Of a stretch of 64,000 nt of DNA, positions 1-7,941 are shown in pieces (the stretch's first letter is position 1; every line of letters begins with the position of its first letter). Location: NCBI RefSeq assembly GCF_029433295.1, contig NZ_JAQTHV010000004.1:186001-250000 (forward strand). Direction: 5' to 3'. The DNA comes from Bifidobacterium sp. ESL0784 (GTDB lineage: Bacteria; Actinomycetota; Actinomycetes; Actinomycetales; Bifidobacteriaceae). The position numbers and the translations under genes are program-made. The notes beneath the pieces were generated by a model, which was not told the origin of the DNA, did not search any database, and saw only the letters and a list, made by a program, of their open reading frames with translations.

Positions 1-1402
1 TTGGTGCCGCTTGAGACAATGACCTTGTTTGCGATGGTTGCGTTGTGTCGGTTGATGATGCCGCTTTGGACGGCGATGCCGTTTCGGATGATGCCTGTGA
101 GGTTCCGGCAAACGGCAAGTCCACGTCGACTTCGAAACCGCCACCGACGCGGGACCCGGCCTGAATACTCCCGCCCACGGCTTCGATACGTTCGCGCATG
201 CCGGTGATCCCGTAGCCGGGGCGGTGTCCGTCAAGTGAGGCGGCGGCCCCATTGCCGTTGTCGCGCACGGTCAAATGCAGGCCGTTGTCGCTCCAAGTCT
301 CCTCAACTTCAACGGTTACGCCTTTACCCGCGTATTTGCGGGCGTTGGTCAGTGTCTCCTGCACCGCGTGGTAGAGAGCGGATTGGGCTTTGTCGCTCAG
401 TCGTTCCGGTTGTGGTCTGTCGTTGCCGCCAATGGTGTGTGTTACGTTTCCGTTGGCGGCGCGGGCGGTTGCATCGGCCTGTGCGACAAGACCTGCGATA
501 TCGTCATATCCGGCATGTGAGGTCCCGCCGAATGTGCTCAGCAGTCCATCCATGTCATGCTGTGCGCGCTGTGATTCATGTCTGATGGTCTCCATGATTT
601 CCCGTGCTTTTGTGGGGTCTTTCGCGCCTGCGTACCGCCCTCCGTCCGACTGGACGATGATGGTGGAAAGGGTGTGGGCCACCACGTCGTGCATGTCGCG
701 GGCGATGCGCGCGCGTTCGGCGGTGCGCGCGATGTCGAGGTCCTCCTGTTCGCGGGTGGCCAGCGCCTCGTTGCGTTCGCGCAGCAAGGACGCGGTGGCG
801 AGCCTTATGCGTGAACGGTAGCCCATGAAGCAGGAGGTGATGAGCACGGTGACGATGCAGACGAGCAGGAAAAGCACGGTGCCGATGAAGTTTACGCCGC
901 ACGAGGGGGTGAAGCCTGAAGTGTAGACGGTGTGGCAGGAATAATAGGTCCAACTTGCCGAATCGCCTGCATGCCCGGGGTTGTACAGTGGACCGACCTC
1001 TGATCCCCATGTGATGATCGGTGCCGCGGCGATGCCGATGATAAAGGCCAAGGTGATAAACACCTTGCTGCGTGCGGGATTGCCGTAAACGATAACCGAG
1101 TAGAGCATCACCGCGGCGAGCAGATCGCCGAATACGTAGCTTGGTCCGGCAAGAAGCTGCGCAACGGCAAGGCTGGCAAAAACGAGCGCTGCACCCTGCG
1201 GATGCGTACGACGGAAGAGAAGCGGAACGATTAGTGCGCACGACCACAGGATCTGCCAGCCCCCGCTGTAGCCGATCCACAGCCCGCCTTCATCGGTGGT
1301 CGTACTGATACAGGCGAAGAACAGCGCCACCAGCGCCAGCAGCGCATCCCCGACTACCGGGTTGCGTGCCAGCCACTTGCCGAACCGTCGTATCTTGCTC
1401 AT
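1..1402 (-). CDS. NarL-family (DesK-type) sensor histidine kinase, 3' end cut by window edge
   Basis: Membrane sensor kinase of a two-component system. The reading frame opens at the ATG whose complement is at 1400-1402 (MSKIRRFGKWLARNP) and stays open to base 1, giving about 467 residues without a stop, so the C-terminus lies outside the window. The N-terminal ~190 residues hold several hydrophobic segments (for example NFIGTVLFLLVCIVTVLI). A coiled linker leads to the HisKA_3 dimerisation box ARIARDMHDVVAHTLS, with His238 as the expected phosphorylation site. An HATPase_c domain follows, with an N-box-like QETLTNARKYA, a G-box RDNGNG and GYGITGMRERIEAVGG. After the kinase core comes a Ser/Thr/Ala/Gln-rich tail that is longer than usual. 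The partner LuxR/NarL regulator is expected just past the window start. The signal sensed is unknown. Family is secure, role is not. Confidence 0.88.
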   Translation of the reverse strand, partial: MSKIRRFGKWLARNPVVGDALLALVALFFACISTTTDEGGLWIGYSGGWQILWSCALIVPLLFRRTHPQGAALVFASLAVAQLLAGPSYVFGDLLAAVMLYSVIVYGNPARSKVFITLAFIIGIAAAPIITWGSEVGPLYNPGHAGDSASWTYYSCHTVYTSGFTPSCGVNFIGTVLFLLVCIVTVLITSCFMGYRSRIRLATASLLRERNEALATREQEDLDIARTAERARIARDMHDVVAHTLSTIIVQSDGGRYAGAKDPTKAREIMETIRHESQRAQHDMDGLLSTFGGTSHAGYDDIAGLVAQADATARAANGNVTHTIGGNDRPQPERLSDKAQSALYHAVQETLTNARKYAGKGVTVEVEETWSDNGLHLTVRDNGNGAAASLDGHRPGYGITGMRERIEAVGGSIQAGSRVGGGFEVDVDLPFAGTSQASSETASPSKAASSTDTTQPSQTRSLSQAAP

Positions 1403-1541
1403 GGTTCCAAGACTATCGCAGGACAATCGTCTTCGGTATCGTACTCGGGAATGACGTTTGGCTTTAAGCCTGAGAAATTTCGGGATGAACGTATTTCGAG
1501 GGTTTGAAACCGATGGACGCAATTTCTCTTTTTGGTTTTAT

Positions 1542-1560
1542 ATTGAAAAGCTATTTCAAT
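1542..1560. promoter_or_regulatory. operator-like dyad in AT-rich leader of the pip-lacLM region
   Basis: Inverted repeat ATTGAAA-N5-TTTCAAT in an AT-rich stretch (about 1500-1690) that contrasts with the GC-rich genes on both sides. It sits about 140 nt upstream of the hydrolase start and just before an AAGGAG element. Its symmetry suits a dimeric repressor, but no cognate regulator gene is adjacent, so the assignment is inference. Confidence 0.3.
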
Positions 1561-1571
1561 CAAGGAGAACT

Positions 1572-1616
1572 ATGTATAATGACAGCAAAGTGTATTTCAT
1601 ATATGATATTTATTAG
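1572..1616 (+). CDS. possible 14-residue Tyr-rich leader peptide
   Basis: An ATG at 1572 is preceded by AAGGAG at 1562-1567 (4-nt spacing, slightly short) and opens the 14-codon frame MYNDSKVYFIYDIY, which ends in TAG at 1614-1616. Four of the 14 residues are Tyr. It lies about 85 nt upstream of the hydrolase gene start. A translated leader ORF, perhaps coupled to expression of the downstream genes, is one reading. The other is a chance ORF in AT-rich DNA. I see no clear terminator/antiterminator pair after it. Confidence 0.25.
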   Translation: MYNDSKVYFIYDIY

Positions 1617-1700
1617 TCGAATAATGGATGTTTGTATGAAATGCGAAACATGGTCGTTATACAGTACACCCGAAAGGTTGCCGAAGTTCAAGGGAGAGAT

Positions 1701-3056
1701 ATGACTTTACTGGCAAAATATTATGTACCTGGACTTGCTGTGGAAGACCATTCCATCAAAGTGCCGCTCGACTGGCGTGGCAGTGAGCCCGGCGAAGGGT
1801 TCACCGGCGAGTCGCTGAGTCTGTTTTATCGCGTGGTCACCGCTCCGGAGCATGTCCATGACGATCTGCCGCTGCTGATTTTCCTGCAGGGTGGCCCTGG
1901 GGGTGCCGGTCCACGTCCCTTGAACCCTTCGAACGACGGATGGATTGCCGAGGCCATCAAGCATTTCCGTGTCATCCTTCCTGACCAGCGAGGCACGGGG
2001 CGTTCCTCATGCGTCGATTCGAACGCAATGCAACGTATCGATGGTGCGAGCGCCCAGGCGGAATATCTCAAATGCTTCCTGGCGGGCTCCATCGTCCGCG
2101 ATTTCGAGCACCTTCGCCTCACGGAGTTCGGGGGCAGGAAATGGGTGACGTTGGGGCAAAGCTACGGAGGGTTCCTCACGCTTGCCTATCTTTCTTCGTA
2201 TTCCGAAGGGGCGATCGCGAGTTTTACCATGGGTGGTATCCCTCACATTCCGGCCAACGCCCGTGAGGTCTATGAGCATACATTCCCGAGGATGGTCGGT
2301 AAAACGCATATGTATTATAGCCGCTATCCGCAGGATATCGAGCGTGTGGCGGCCGTGGCCGACCACATCATCGCGGCTAAAAGGAACTCTCCGGTCACCT
2401 TGCCCAACGGGGATCCGTTGACCGTCGAACGCCTGCAGACCCTGGGCAGTGATTTCGGCATGCAACCGAGCCCCGAACGTCTGCACTGGCTGATGGATAT
2501 CGCCTTCGCCAAAGGCAACGGCTCCGAAAACTGGAAGGCGCCGCTTTCCGACCAGTTCCTTTTCTCGGTGATGGAGGCGACATCATCCACGCCGCTGTAC
2601 TGGCCGTTGCAGGAGTTCATCTATGCGGACGGCGAGCTCGACAAACCCATCGGTTGGGCGGCCCAGCAGGTACGCGACGAGCATCCCGAATTCGACGTTC
2701 ATCATCGTCCGCTGCTTTTCACCGGCGAGGCGATGTTCCCGTGGATGTTCGATCAGGAGAAGGCCTTGCGTCCGTTCAAGCCGGCCGTCGAAGAGATGAT
2801 GGGCGACACCCGGTTCGGCAAGATCTACGACACCGTCCAGCTCAAGCGCAACGAGGTCCCGCTAGAGGCCGCGGTCTATTTCGACGACATGTACGTCGAC
2901 TCTGGCATGCAGCTCGACACGCTTTCCCGCGTGGGCAATTCGCACGCCTGGGTCACCAACGAGTACCAGCATGACGGCATTCACCACGGCGGAACGGTTT
3001 TCGACCATCTTTATCGCGAGGCCCTCGACCGAGGCGACTTGCAGAGTTTGTTCTAG
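1701..3056 (+). CDS. pip: S33-family proline iminopeptidase / alpha-beta hydrolase
   Basis: Cytoplasmic alpha/beta hydrolase, 451 aa, of the larger S33 prolyl-aminopeptidase type that removes N-terminal proline (or small residues) from peptides. Visible motifs are the oxyanion-hole loop QGGPGGAGPRP near residue 65, PDQRGTGRSS, the nucleophile elbow GQSYGG near residue 155, and a C-terminal SHAWVTNEYQHDGIHHGG carrying the likely catalytic His. No signal peptide is seen. I chose the ATG at 1701 because AAGGGAGAG lies 3-10 nt upstream and the family similarity starts there; an in-frame start at 1632 has no ribosome-binding site. It is followed after 60 nt by lacL on the same strand, so the three genes may be co-transcribed. 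Substrate specificity is inferred from family only. Confidence 0.85.
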   Translation: MTLLAKYYVPGLAVEDHSIKVPLDWRGSEPGEGFTGESLSLFYRVVTAPEHVHDDLPLLIFLQGGPGGAGPRPLNPSNDGWIAEAIKHFRVILPDQRGTGRSSCVDSNAMQRIDGASAQAEYLKCFLAGSIVRDFEHLRLTEFGGRKWVTLGQSYGGFLTLAYLSSYSEGAIASFTMGGIPHIPANAREVYEHTFPRMVGKTHMYYSRYPQDIERVAAVADHIIAAKRNSPVTLPNGDPLTVERLQTLGSDFGMQPSPERLHWLMDIAFAKGNGSENWKAPLSDQFLFSVMEATSSTPLYWPLQEFIYADGELDKPIGWAAQQVRDEHPEFDVHHRPLLFTGEAMFPWMFDQEKALRPFKPAVEEMMGDTRFGKIYDTVQLKRNEVPLEAAVYFDDMYVDSGMQLDTLSRVGNSHAWVTNEYQHDGIHHGGTVFDHLYREALDRGDLQSLF

Positions 3057-3116
3057 GCCCGTCGTTCCGTGTGCTGTGGCACCATGAAACAGCTCTATCC
3101 TACAGAAAAGAAATAT

Positions 3117-5009
3117 ATGAAACCGTCGTTGACATGGCTTGACGATCCGCAGACGTTCAGAATCAATGAATTACCCGCGCATTCCGATCACTGCTGTTAC
3201 GCCAATATTCAGGAGGCGAATGAAAGCCGGTCGAGCCTTGTCCGTGTTCTTGACGGCCAATGGCGGTTCTCGTACGTGGACAATCCCGCGCTTATCCCGG
3301 ATGGGTTCTATCTGCCGGATGCCTCGAGCGAGGGGTTCGGGCTTATCGAGGTTCCCGGGCATATTGAACTTTCCGGTTATGCGCAAGTCGAATACACCAA
3401 CACCGCCTATCCGTGGGAGGGTTCCGTTTTCAGGCGTCCTGCGTACACGACCCCGCCGGAAGATCCGCAGGCAGGCAGTTTTTCGCAGGCGAAAGACAAC
3501 CCGGTAGGTCTCTATCGTAATACGTTCATCCTTGACGGAAGCTGGGCCGAGCGTCCGCTACATATCCGTTTCGAAGGTGTGGAACGTGCGTTCTATCTGT
3601 GGTGCAACGGTGAATTCGTAGGGTATGCCGAGGATTCGTTCACGCCCAGCACTTTCGATCTGAGCCCATACGTGCATCCGGGGAAGAATCTCATTGCCGT
3701 GGCGGTGTTCCGGCATTGCACTGCCAGTTGGATCGAGGATCAGGATTTCTTCCGCTTCTTCGGTATTTTCCGTTCCGTCAGCCTGCTGTCGCTTCCGGAA
3801 ACGCATATCGAAGATCTGGATGTCAAACCGACGTTGCAGGGCGATGACCATACTGGCGTCCTCAATGTTTCCGCCCGTCTTTCGCCGGTTCAAGCCGGTT
3901 CGAAAGCGACGATGGAACTGGCCGATCGTGACGGGAACGTCCTCGTCCAAAACACGGTTGAGGCGCGGCAACAAACCGCTTGGCCGGCCTATACCTTGAA
4001 AGAACCGCATCTGTGGTCACACACCGATCCCTATCTTTATGCCCTTACCATTACGGTAACCTCTGAAAAGGGCGAGGTCCTTGAAGTCGTGCCGCAGGCC
4101 GTGGGATTCCGACGCATCGAAATCGGTGCGGACAAAGTGGTACGGCTCAACGGCGAACGCTTGCGGGTCCTCGGAGTCAACCGTCACGAATGGAGCGCCA
4201 CGAGAGGGCGGGCGATCACCCAGGCCGATATGGACGCCGACATGGCCTCCATCAAGGCGAACCATATCAATGCTGTGCGGACCTGCCATTACCCCGACCG
4301 GCTTGAATGGTACCGTATGTGTGACGAGGCCGGGATTTACGTGATGGCGGAGACCAACATGGAGTCGCACGGCACATGGCAAAAGCTCGGTGGCGACGAC
4401 GGGTCCTACAACGTGCCGGGCAGCTTTCCGCAATGGCATGAGATGGTGGTCGACCGGGCCAAGACCCAGTATGAGACGCTCAAGAACCATCCCTCGATCC
4501 TTTTCTGGTCGATTGGCAACGAATCCTACGCCGGTGAGAACATCGTGGCGATGAACGAGTATTACAAGAAGGCTGACCCCACTCGGCCGGTTCATTATGA
4601 AGGGGTCGTTCACAATCGAGACTACGAGGATCGCGTTTCGGACTTCGAAAGCAGGATGTACGCCCCTCCGGCCGATATCGCAAAGTATCTCGAAAACAAC
4701 CCGAAAAAGCCGTTCGTCCTGTGTGAATACATGCACAGCATGGGCAATTCCGTCGGCGGCCTTGTCGATTACATGGACCTGTTCGACCGTTACCCGCAAT
4801 ATGTCGGCGGTTTCATCTGGGATTTCAAGGACCAGGCATTGCAGGCCACCGATACCGTCACCGGAAGTAAGGTGATGCGTTACGGCGGCGATTTCGACGA
4901 CCGGCCCACCGAACGTCAGTTCTCCGGCGACGGGCTGCTCTTCGCCGACGGAACCGAGAAACCAGCGATGCAGGAAGTGAACGAGGAGTATGGCAGATAT
5001 GAGCGATAG
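3117..5009 (+). CDS. lacL: beta-galactosidase large subunit (GH2, LacL type)
   Basis: Catalytic half of a two-subunit GH2 beta-galactosidase that hydrolyses lactose and other beta-galactosides in the cytoplasm. At 630 aa it matches LacL of lactobacilli and stops where single-chain LacZ would continue. Order: sugar-binding jelly roll, immunoglobulin-like domain, then a TIM barrel with RVLGVNRHEWSATRGRA, HYPDRLEWYRMCDEAGIYV, the acid/base Glu in FWSIGNESY and the nucleophile Glu in FVLCEYMHSMGNS. The ATG at 3117 fits the family N-terminus (MKPSLTWLDDPQTFRIN); upstream in-frame starts add unrelated residues. The Shine-Dalgarno sequence is weak (AGAAAAGAA). The gene overlaps lacM. A split LacL/LacM enzyme is typical of lactic acid bacteria and unexpected here, since bifidobacterial GH2 enzymes are usually single-chain. 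Confidence 0.93.
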   Translation: MKPSLTWLDDPQTFRINELPAHSDHCCYANIQEANESRSSLVRVLDGQWRFSYVDNPALIPDGFYLPDASSEGFGLIEVPGHIELSGYAQVEYTNTAYPWEGSVFRRPAYTTPPEDPQAGSFSQAKDNPVGLYRNTFILDGSWAERPLHIRFEGVERAFYLWCNGEFVGYAEDSFTPSTFDLSPYVHPGKNLIAVAVFRHCTASWIEDQDFFRFFGIFRSVSLLSLPETHIEDLDVKPTLQGDDHTGVLNVSARLSPVQAGSKATMELADRDGNVLVQNTVEARQQTAWPAYTLKEPHLWSHTDPYLYALTITVTSEKGEVLEVVPQAVGFRRIEIGADKVVRLNGERLRVLGVNRHEWSATRGRAITQADMDADMASIKANHINAVRTCHYPDRLEWYRMCDEAGIYVMAETNMESHGTWQKLGGDDGSYNVPGSFPQWHEMVVDRAKTQYETLKNHPSILFWSIGNESYAGENIVAMNEYYKKADPTRPVHYEGVVHNRDYEDRVSDFESRMYAPPADIAKYLENNPKKPFVLCEYMHSMGNSVGGLVDYMDLFDRYPQYVGGFIWDFKDQALQATDTVTGSKVMRYGGDFDDRPTERQFSGDGLLFADGTEKPAMQEVNEEYGRYER

Positions 5010-5943
5010 CATACGCATCATCATCGATGAAGAGATGATCGGCCTGCATGCCTGTGGCTGCGATTATCTCTTCGATTACCGAACGGGCCTGGTCTCCCTG
5101 AAAATCGCAGGCAAGGAATGGCTCTATAATGCCCCGCAACCGGCGTTCTGGAGGGCGACGACCGACAACGACCGTGGCAATGGCTTCTCTCGACGTTCGG
5201 CTCAATGGGCCGGAGCCGATCTCTTCAGCGCCGCCGGGATTCCGACGCTTGTTGTGGACGGCAAGCCGGTCGCCATTCCCTATACGCCTGCGGATGGAAG
5301 CACCGGAGGCCAGCTTTATGCATCCGAAGCTTCGCTGGGCTATACATTCACCACACCGACTGTTCCGGCCACCAAGGTGGATGTCTGCTATACGCTCGAC
5401 CCTGCAGGTTGTCTGACAGTAAGTGTTCATTATCATGGCAAGCCGAGACTGCCGGAACTTCCGACTTTCGGATTGCGCATGGTCATGCCGACTCTGGCCA
5501 CTGGTTTCACGTACTTCGGTCTGCCGGGCGAGACCTATCCCGACCGGCTTGGATCGGGCGAAAAGCGGATTGTCGAAGTCGAAGGCATGCCCGTCACCCC
5601 CTATCTGGTTCCTCAGGAATGCGGCATGCACATGGATACTGACTGGGTGCGCATCACTCGCGACTCGACGCTCAACAACGCCGACGCCGCCCTCGCTCCG
5701 TTCAGTCTGACGTTTGCCTGCAAAGACAGGCCATTCGCATTCAGTTGCCTGCCGTATACGCCGCTGGAACTGGAGAATGCCACCCATCAGGAGGAGCTTC
5801 CGCCGGCAAGACGGACGGTTCTGACGATATACGGTGCCGTGCGCGGCATCGGCGGCATCGACAGCTGGGGTGCGCCGGTTGGCGAAAAGCATTCGATAAG
5901 CGGCAAGAAGGACATCGACTTTTCCTTCGTTATACGACCGTAA
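4999..5943 (+). CDS. lacM: beta-galactosidase small subunit (LacM type)
   Basis: Small subunit (314 aa) of the LacL/LacM heteromer, equal to the C-terminal beta-sandwich (Bgal_small_N) domain of LacZ. That domain completes the active site and aglycone pocket. Diagnostic segments are GLVSLKIAGKEWL, FWRATTDNDRGNGF, RRSAQWAGADLF, YFGLPGETYPDR, the LVPQECGMH loop and PFAFSCLPYTPLELENATH. The start at 4999 has GAGGAG 10 nt upstream inside lacL; the in-frame ATG at 4990 is also possible but is too close to that site. The overlap with lacL (11 or 20 nt) and the change of frame imply translational coupling. This is not a recent frameshift, because each part has its own start, stop and family-typical length. 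Confidence 0.92.
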   Translation: MSDSIRIIIDEEMIGLHACGCDYLFDYRTGLVSLKIAGKEWLYNAPQPAFWRATTDNDRGNGFSRRSAQWAGADLFSAAGIPTLVVDGKPVAIPYTPADGSTGGQLYASEASLGYTFTTPTVPATKVDVCYTLDPAGCLTVSVHYHGKPRLPELPTFGLRMVMPTLATGFTYFGLPGETYPDRLGSGEKRIVEVEGMPVTPYLVPQECGMHMDTDWVRITRDSTLNNADAALAPFSLTFACKDRPFAFSCLPYTPLELENATHQEELPPARRTVLTIYGAVRGIGGIDSWGAPVGEKHSISGKKDIDFSFVIRP

Positions 5944-6028
5944 TCCTTTACGGATGCAGGTCTGCGGGTTCCGCTTGCTTTCCATGATTTGCTGCGGGTA
6001 GCGGAGAGACCATTCATGCCCTTCGACG

Positions 6029-6034
6029 TATAAT
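6029..6034 (+). promoter_or_regulatory. -10 element of proC promoter
   Basis: Perfect TATAAT hexamer 28 nt upstream of the proC start. No convincing -35 hexamer at 16-18 nt spacing. Transcription would begin near 6041, giving a leader of about 20 nt that contains the GAAAGG ribosome-binding site at 6050-6055. Confidence 0.5.
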
Positions 6035-6062
6035 ATCGACATCACCATCGAAAGGCTTGGAT

Positions 6063-6866
6063 ATGAAAGACTTGAACGACGTAACAGTCGGGTTCATCGG
6101 TTTCGGCAACATGGCGCAAGGTATTGCCAAAGGTCTGGTCAATGGGGGAGTCGTCGCCGGCTCGCAGATCGTGGCCAACTCCGGACATTTCGACAAGGCG
6201 CAAACTGCCGCTGCGACCATCGGCGCCAAGGCTGTGCACAGCGCGGCGGAAACCGTTGCAGCCGCTGATGTGGTCGTTGTCGCCGTCAAACCCAACCAGA
6301 TCGAAACGGCGCTCGCCGATGTGCTGGATGAGTTGAAGGCGGATGACAAGTTCGTCGTCTCCATCGCAGCCGGCCGCAACCTCGACTATTTTGAGGAACA
6401 GCTCGGCGACGGTGCGCATGTGCAATGCGTCATCCCCAACACTCCCATCGAGGTCGGTCAGGGCATTCTTGTCACTGAAAACGCGAACACGTTGACCGAT
6501 TCCCAACGCGAAACGTTCGAGGCGCTCTTCTCTCAGATTGCGTTGATTGAGCGAGTCGACACCCCGCTGATGGACATCGGTTCGTCTGTGGCCGGCTGTG
6601 CGCCTGCGTTCACCGCGATGTATATCGAAGCGCTCGCGGACGCCGGCGTGAAGTACGGCCTCAAACGCGAGACCGCCTACCGTCTCGCCGCGAAAATGAC
6701 CGAAGGCGTTGGTGCGCTATACATGGCCACCGGCACCAATCCTGGCGCGATGAAGGATGCGGTCTGCTCGCCAGGCGGCACCACCATCAAAGGCGTCACC
6801 GAGCTGGAAAAGCAAGGTTTCCGCGGTGCGGTCATTTCCGGGGTCGACGCCATCCAGAACGGCTGA
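6063..6866 (+). CDS. proC: pyrroline-5-carboxylate reductase
   Basis: Last step of proline synthesis: reduces delta-1-pyrroline-5-carboxylate to L-proline with NAD(P)H in the cytosol. The 267-aa product has the N-terminal Rossmann loop GFIGFGNMAQGIAKGL, the VVAVKPNQ segment, and a C-terminal helical dimerisation domain with KDAVCSPGGTTIKGV, the ProC signature. Length matches the family. The ATG at 6063 is preferred over the TTG at 6057, because GAAAGG at 6050-6055 is 7 nt from the ATG but only 1 nt from the TTG. It appears to be a single-gene unit with its own -10 element; no glutamate kinase or reductase genes are nearby. Confidence 0.95.
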   Translation: MKDLNDVTVGFIGFGNMAQGIAKGLVNGGVVAGSQIVANSGHFDKAQTAAATIGAKAVHSAAETVAAADVVVVAVKPNQIETALADVLDELKADDKFVVSIAAGRNLDYFEEQLGDGAHVQCVIPNTPIEVGQGILVTENANTLTDSQRETFEALFSQIALIERVDTPLMDIGSSVAGCAPAFTAMYIEALADAGVKYGLKRETAYRLAAKMTEGVGALYMATGTNPGAMKDAVCSPGGTTIKGVTELEKQGFRGAVISGVDAIQNG

Positions 6867-7067
6867 ATAAGCCGGGACTGTTCTTGCCGATTTCTTTAAG
6901 ATTGCGACATTGTCGGTTTGAGTCATGTTTTATTGCATGATTGGTATTAATTGTGCAATAAATCTCATGGAATATCCCTATGTCTCTGTTTGTAGCGTTA
7001 AAATGAAATAAATCGGCAAGCGACGGCGACCGGCAAAAGCGCGACAGAAATCGAGGGGCGAAGCAGC

Positions 7068-7721
7068 ATGGGCAGAATACTTCTGGCATCAAGTGCGATG
7101 CCTGCCCTGCGTTCGTTGCTCAGTACGTTACCACCGCATCATGTCCTGCATTCCGGCTTGCGCATCGCCTATATTCCCACGGCTGACAAACGGGGAATCT
7201 CTCGTTATGCGCGACCGTTGATTCGTCACATGCTGCGTTCCGCTGGGTTTCGCGTGCACATGCTTGAGGTTGCCGGTGCCAGCTATGAGGAGATTCGCTA
7301 TATCCTTTCGACCTGCGACATCATCTGGGTGGGCGGCGGCAACACCTTCTTCCTGCTGCATGAGTTGAAGCGTTCGGGGGCTGCCGACCTCATCGTCGAA
7401 CAGGTGGCTGCAGGCAAGACCTACGTCGGGGTTTCCGCCGGAGCCGTTGTCGCCGGGCCTGACATTGATTACATTGACAAAATGGATGAGCGAAGCGCGG
7501 CGCCTTCGCTGAAGGACGTCGCCGGCCTCAATCTGGTTGATTTCCGTGTGGTCCCGCATCTCGACAACCCGGTCATGGGCCGTGCCGCCCGAGCCATCGC
7601 CGCCGCCGAGCGTGAGGAAGGCCATCTCATCCACACACTGGGAGACGCCTGGACTCTCGTGGTCAAAGGCAAAAACGTTCGTACCCATTTTCATCACTCG
7701 TTGCGTCGTCATTCTCTGTGA
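7068..7721 (+). CDS. S51-family (peptidase E-like) class I glutamine-amidotransferase-fold protein
   Basis: A 217-aa protein of the peptidase S51 / dipeptidase E superfamily. Seen motifs: RIAYIPTADKRG, the DIIWVGGGNTFFLLHELK turn, and the nucleophile elbow GVSAGAVVAGPDI carrying the catalytic Ser, followed by VVPHLDNP with a candidate catalytic His. Classical PepE cleaves Asp-Xaa dipeptides; members this divergent are often annotated only as type 1 glutamine amidotransferase-like, so the substrate is uncertain. The ATG has GAGGGG about 9 nt upstream. It converges with lysP and ends at a strong bidirectional terminator. Confidence 0.82.
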   Translation: MGRILLASSAMPALRSLLSTLPPHHVLHSGLRIAYIPTADKRGISRYARPLIRHMLRSAGFRVHMLEVAGASYEEIRYILSTCDIIWVGGGNTFFLLHELKRSGAADLIVEQVAAGKTYVGVSAGAVVAGPDIDYIDKMDERSAAPSLKDVAGLNLVDFRVVPHLDNPVMGRAARAIAAAEREEGHLIHTLGDAWTLVVKGKNVRTHFHHSLRRHSL

Positions 7722-7864
7722 AGCGTCGGGTTCGTTGTGGAGTCTGGCGATTATTGGTTTGTCCATTTTCCTATGCTCTGGCATTCCACGATTGTGGCAA
7801 TCATTCGATTTCGTTTTGCCCATATGCGATGGGTACGGTGTGAAGCCGCCTCAACAGACAAAAC

Positions 7865-7906
7865 AAATAGGGCATCCGGCATTTTGCTCTGCCGGATGCC
7901 CTATTT
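7865..7906. terminator. bidirectional terminator between S51 peptidase gene and lysP
   Basis: Perfect 17-bp stem (AAATAGGGCATCCGGCA and its complement) with an 8-nt loop (TTTTGCTC), flanked by A-rich sequence on the left and T-rich on the right. It can therefore terminate both converging transcripts. Confidence 0.9.
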
Positions 7907-7941
7907 TGTTGGGCGGATGGAAGTGCCTAATGCCTTGTGGC

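Noticed and set aside
3117..5943. A frameshifted lacZ pseudogene
   Set aside because: Each part has its own start signal and stop, the overlap is typical of lacLM, and the lengths match functional LacL and LacM.
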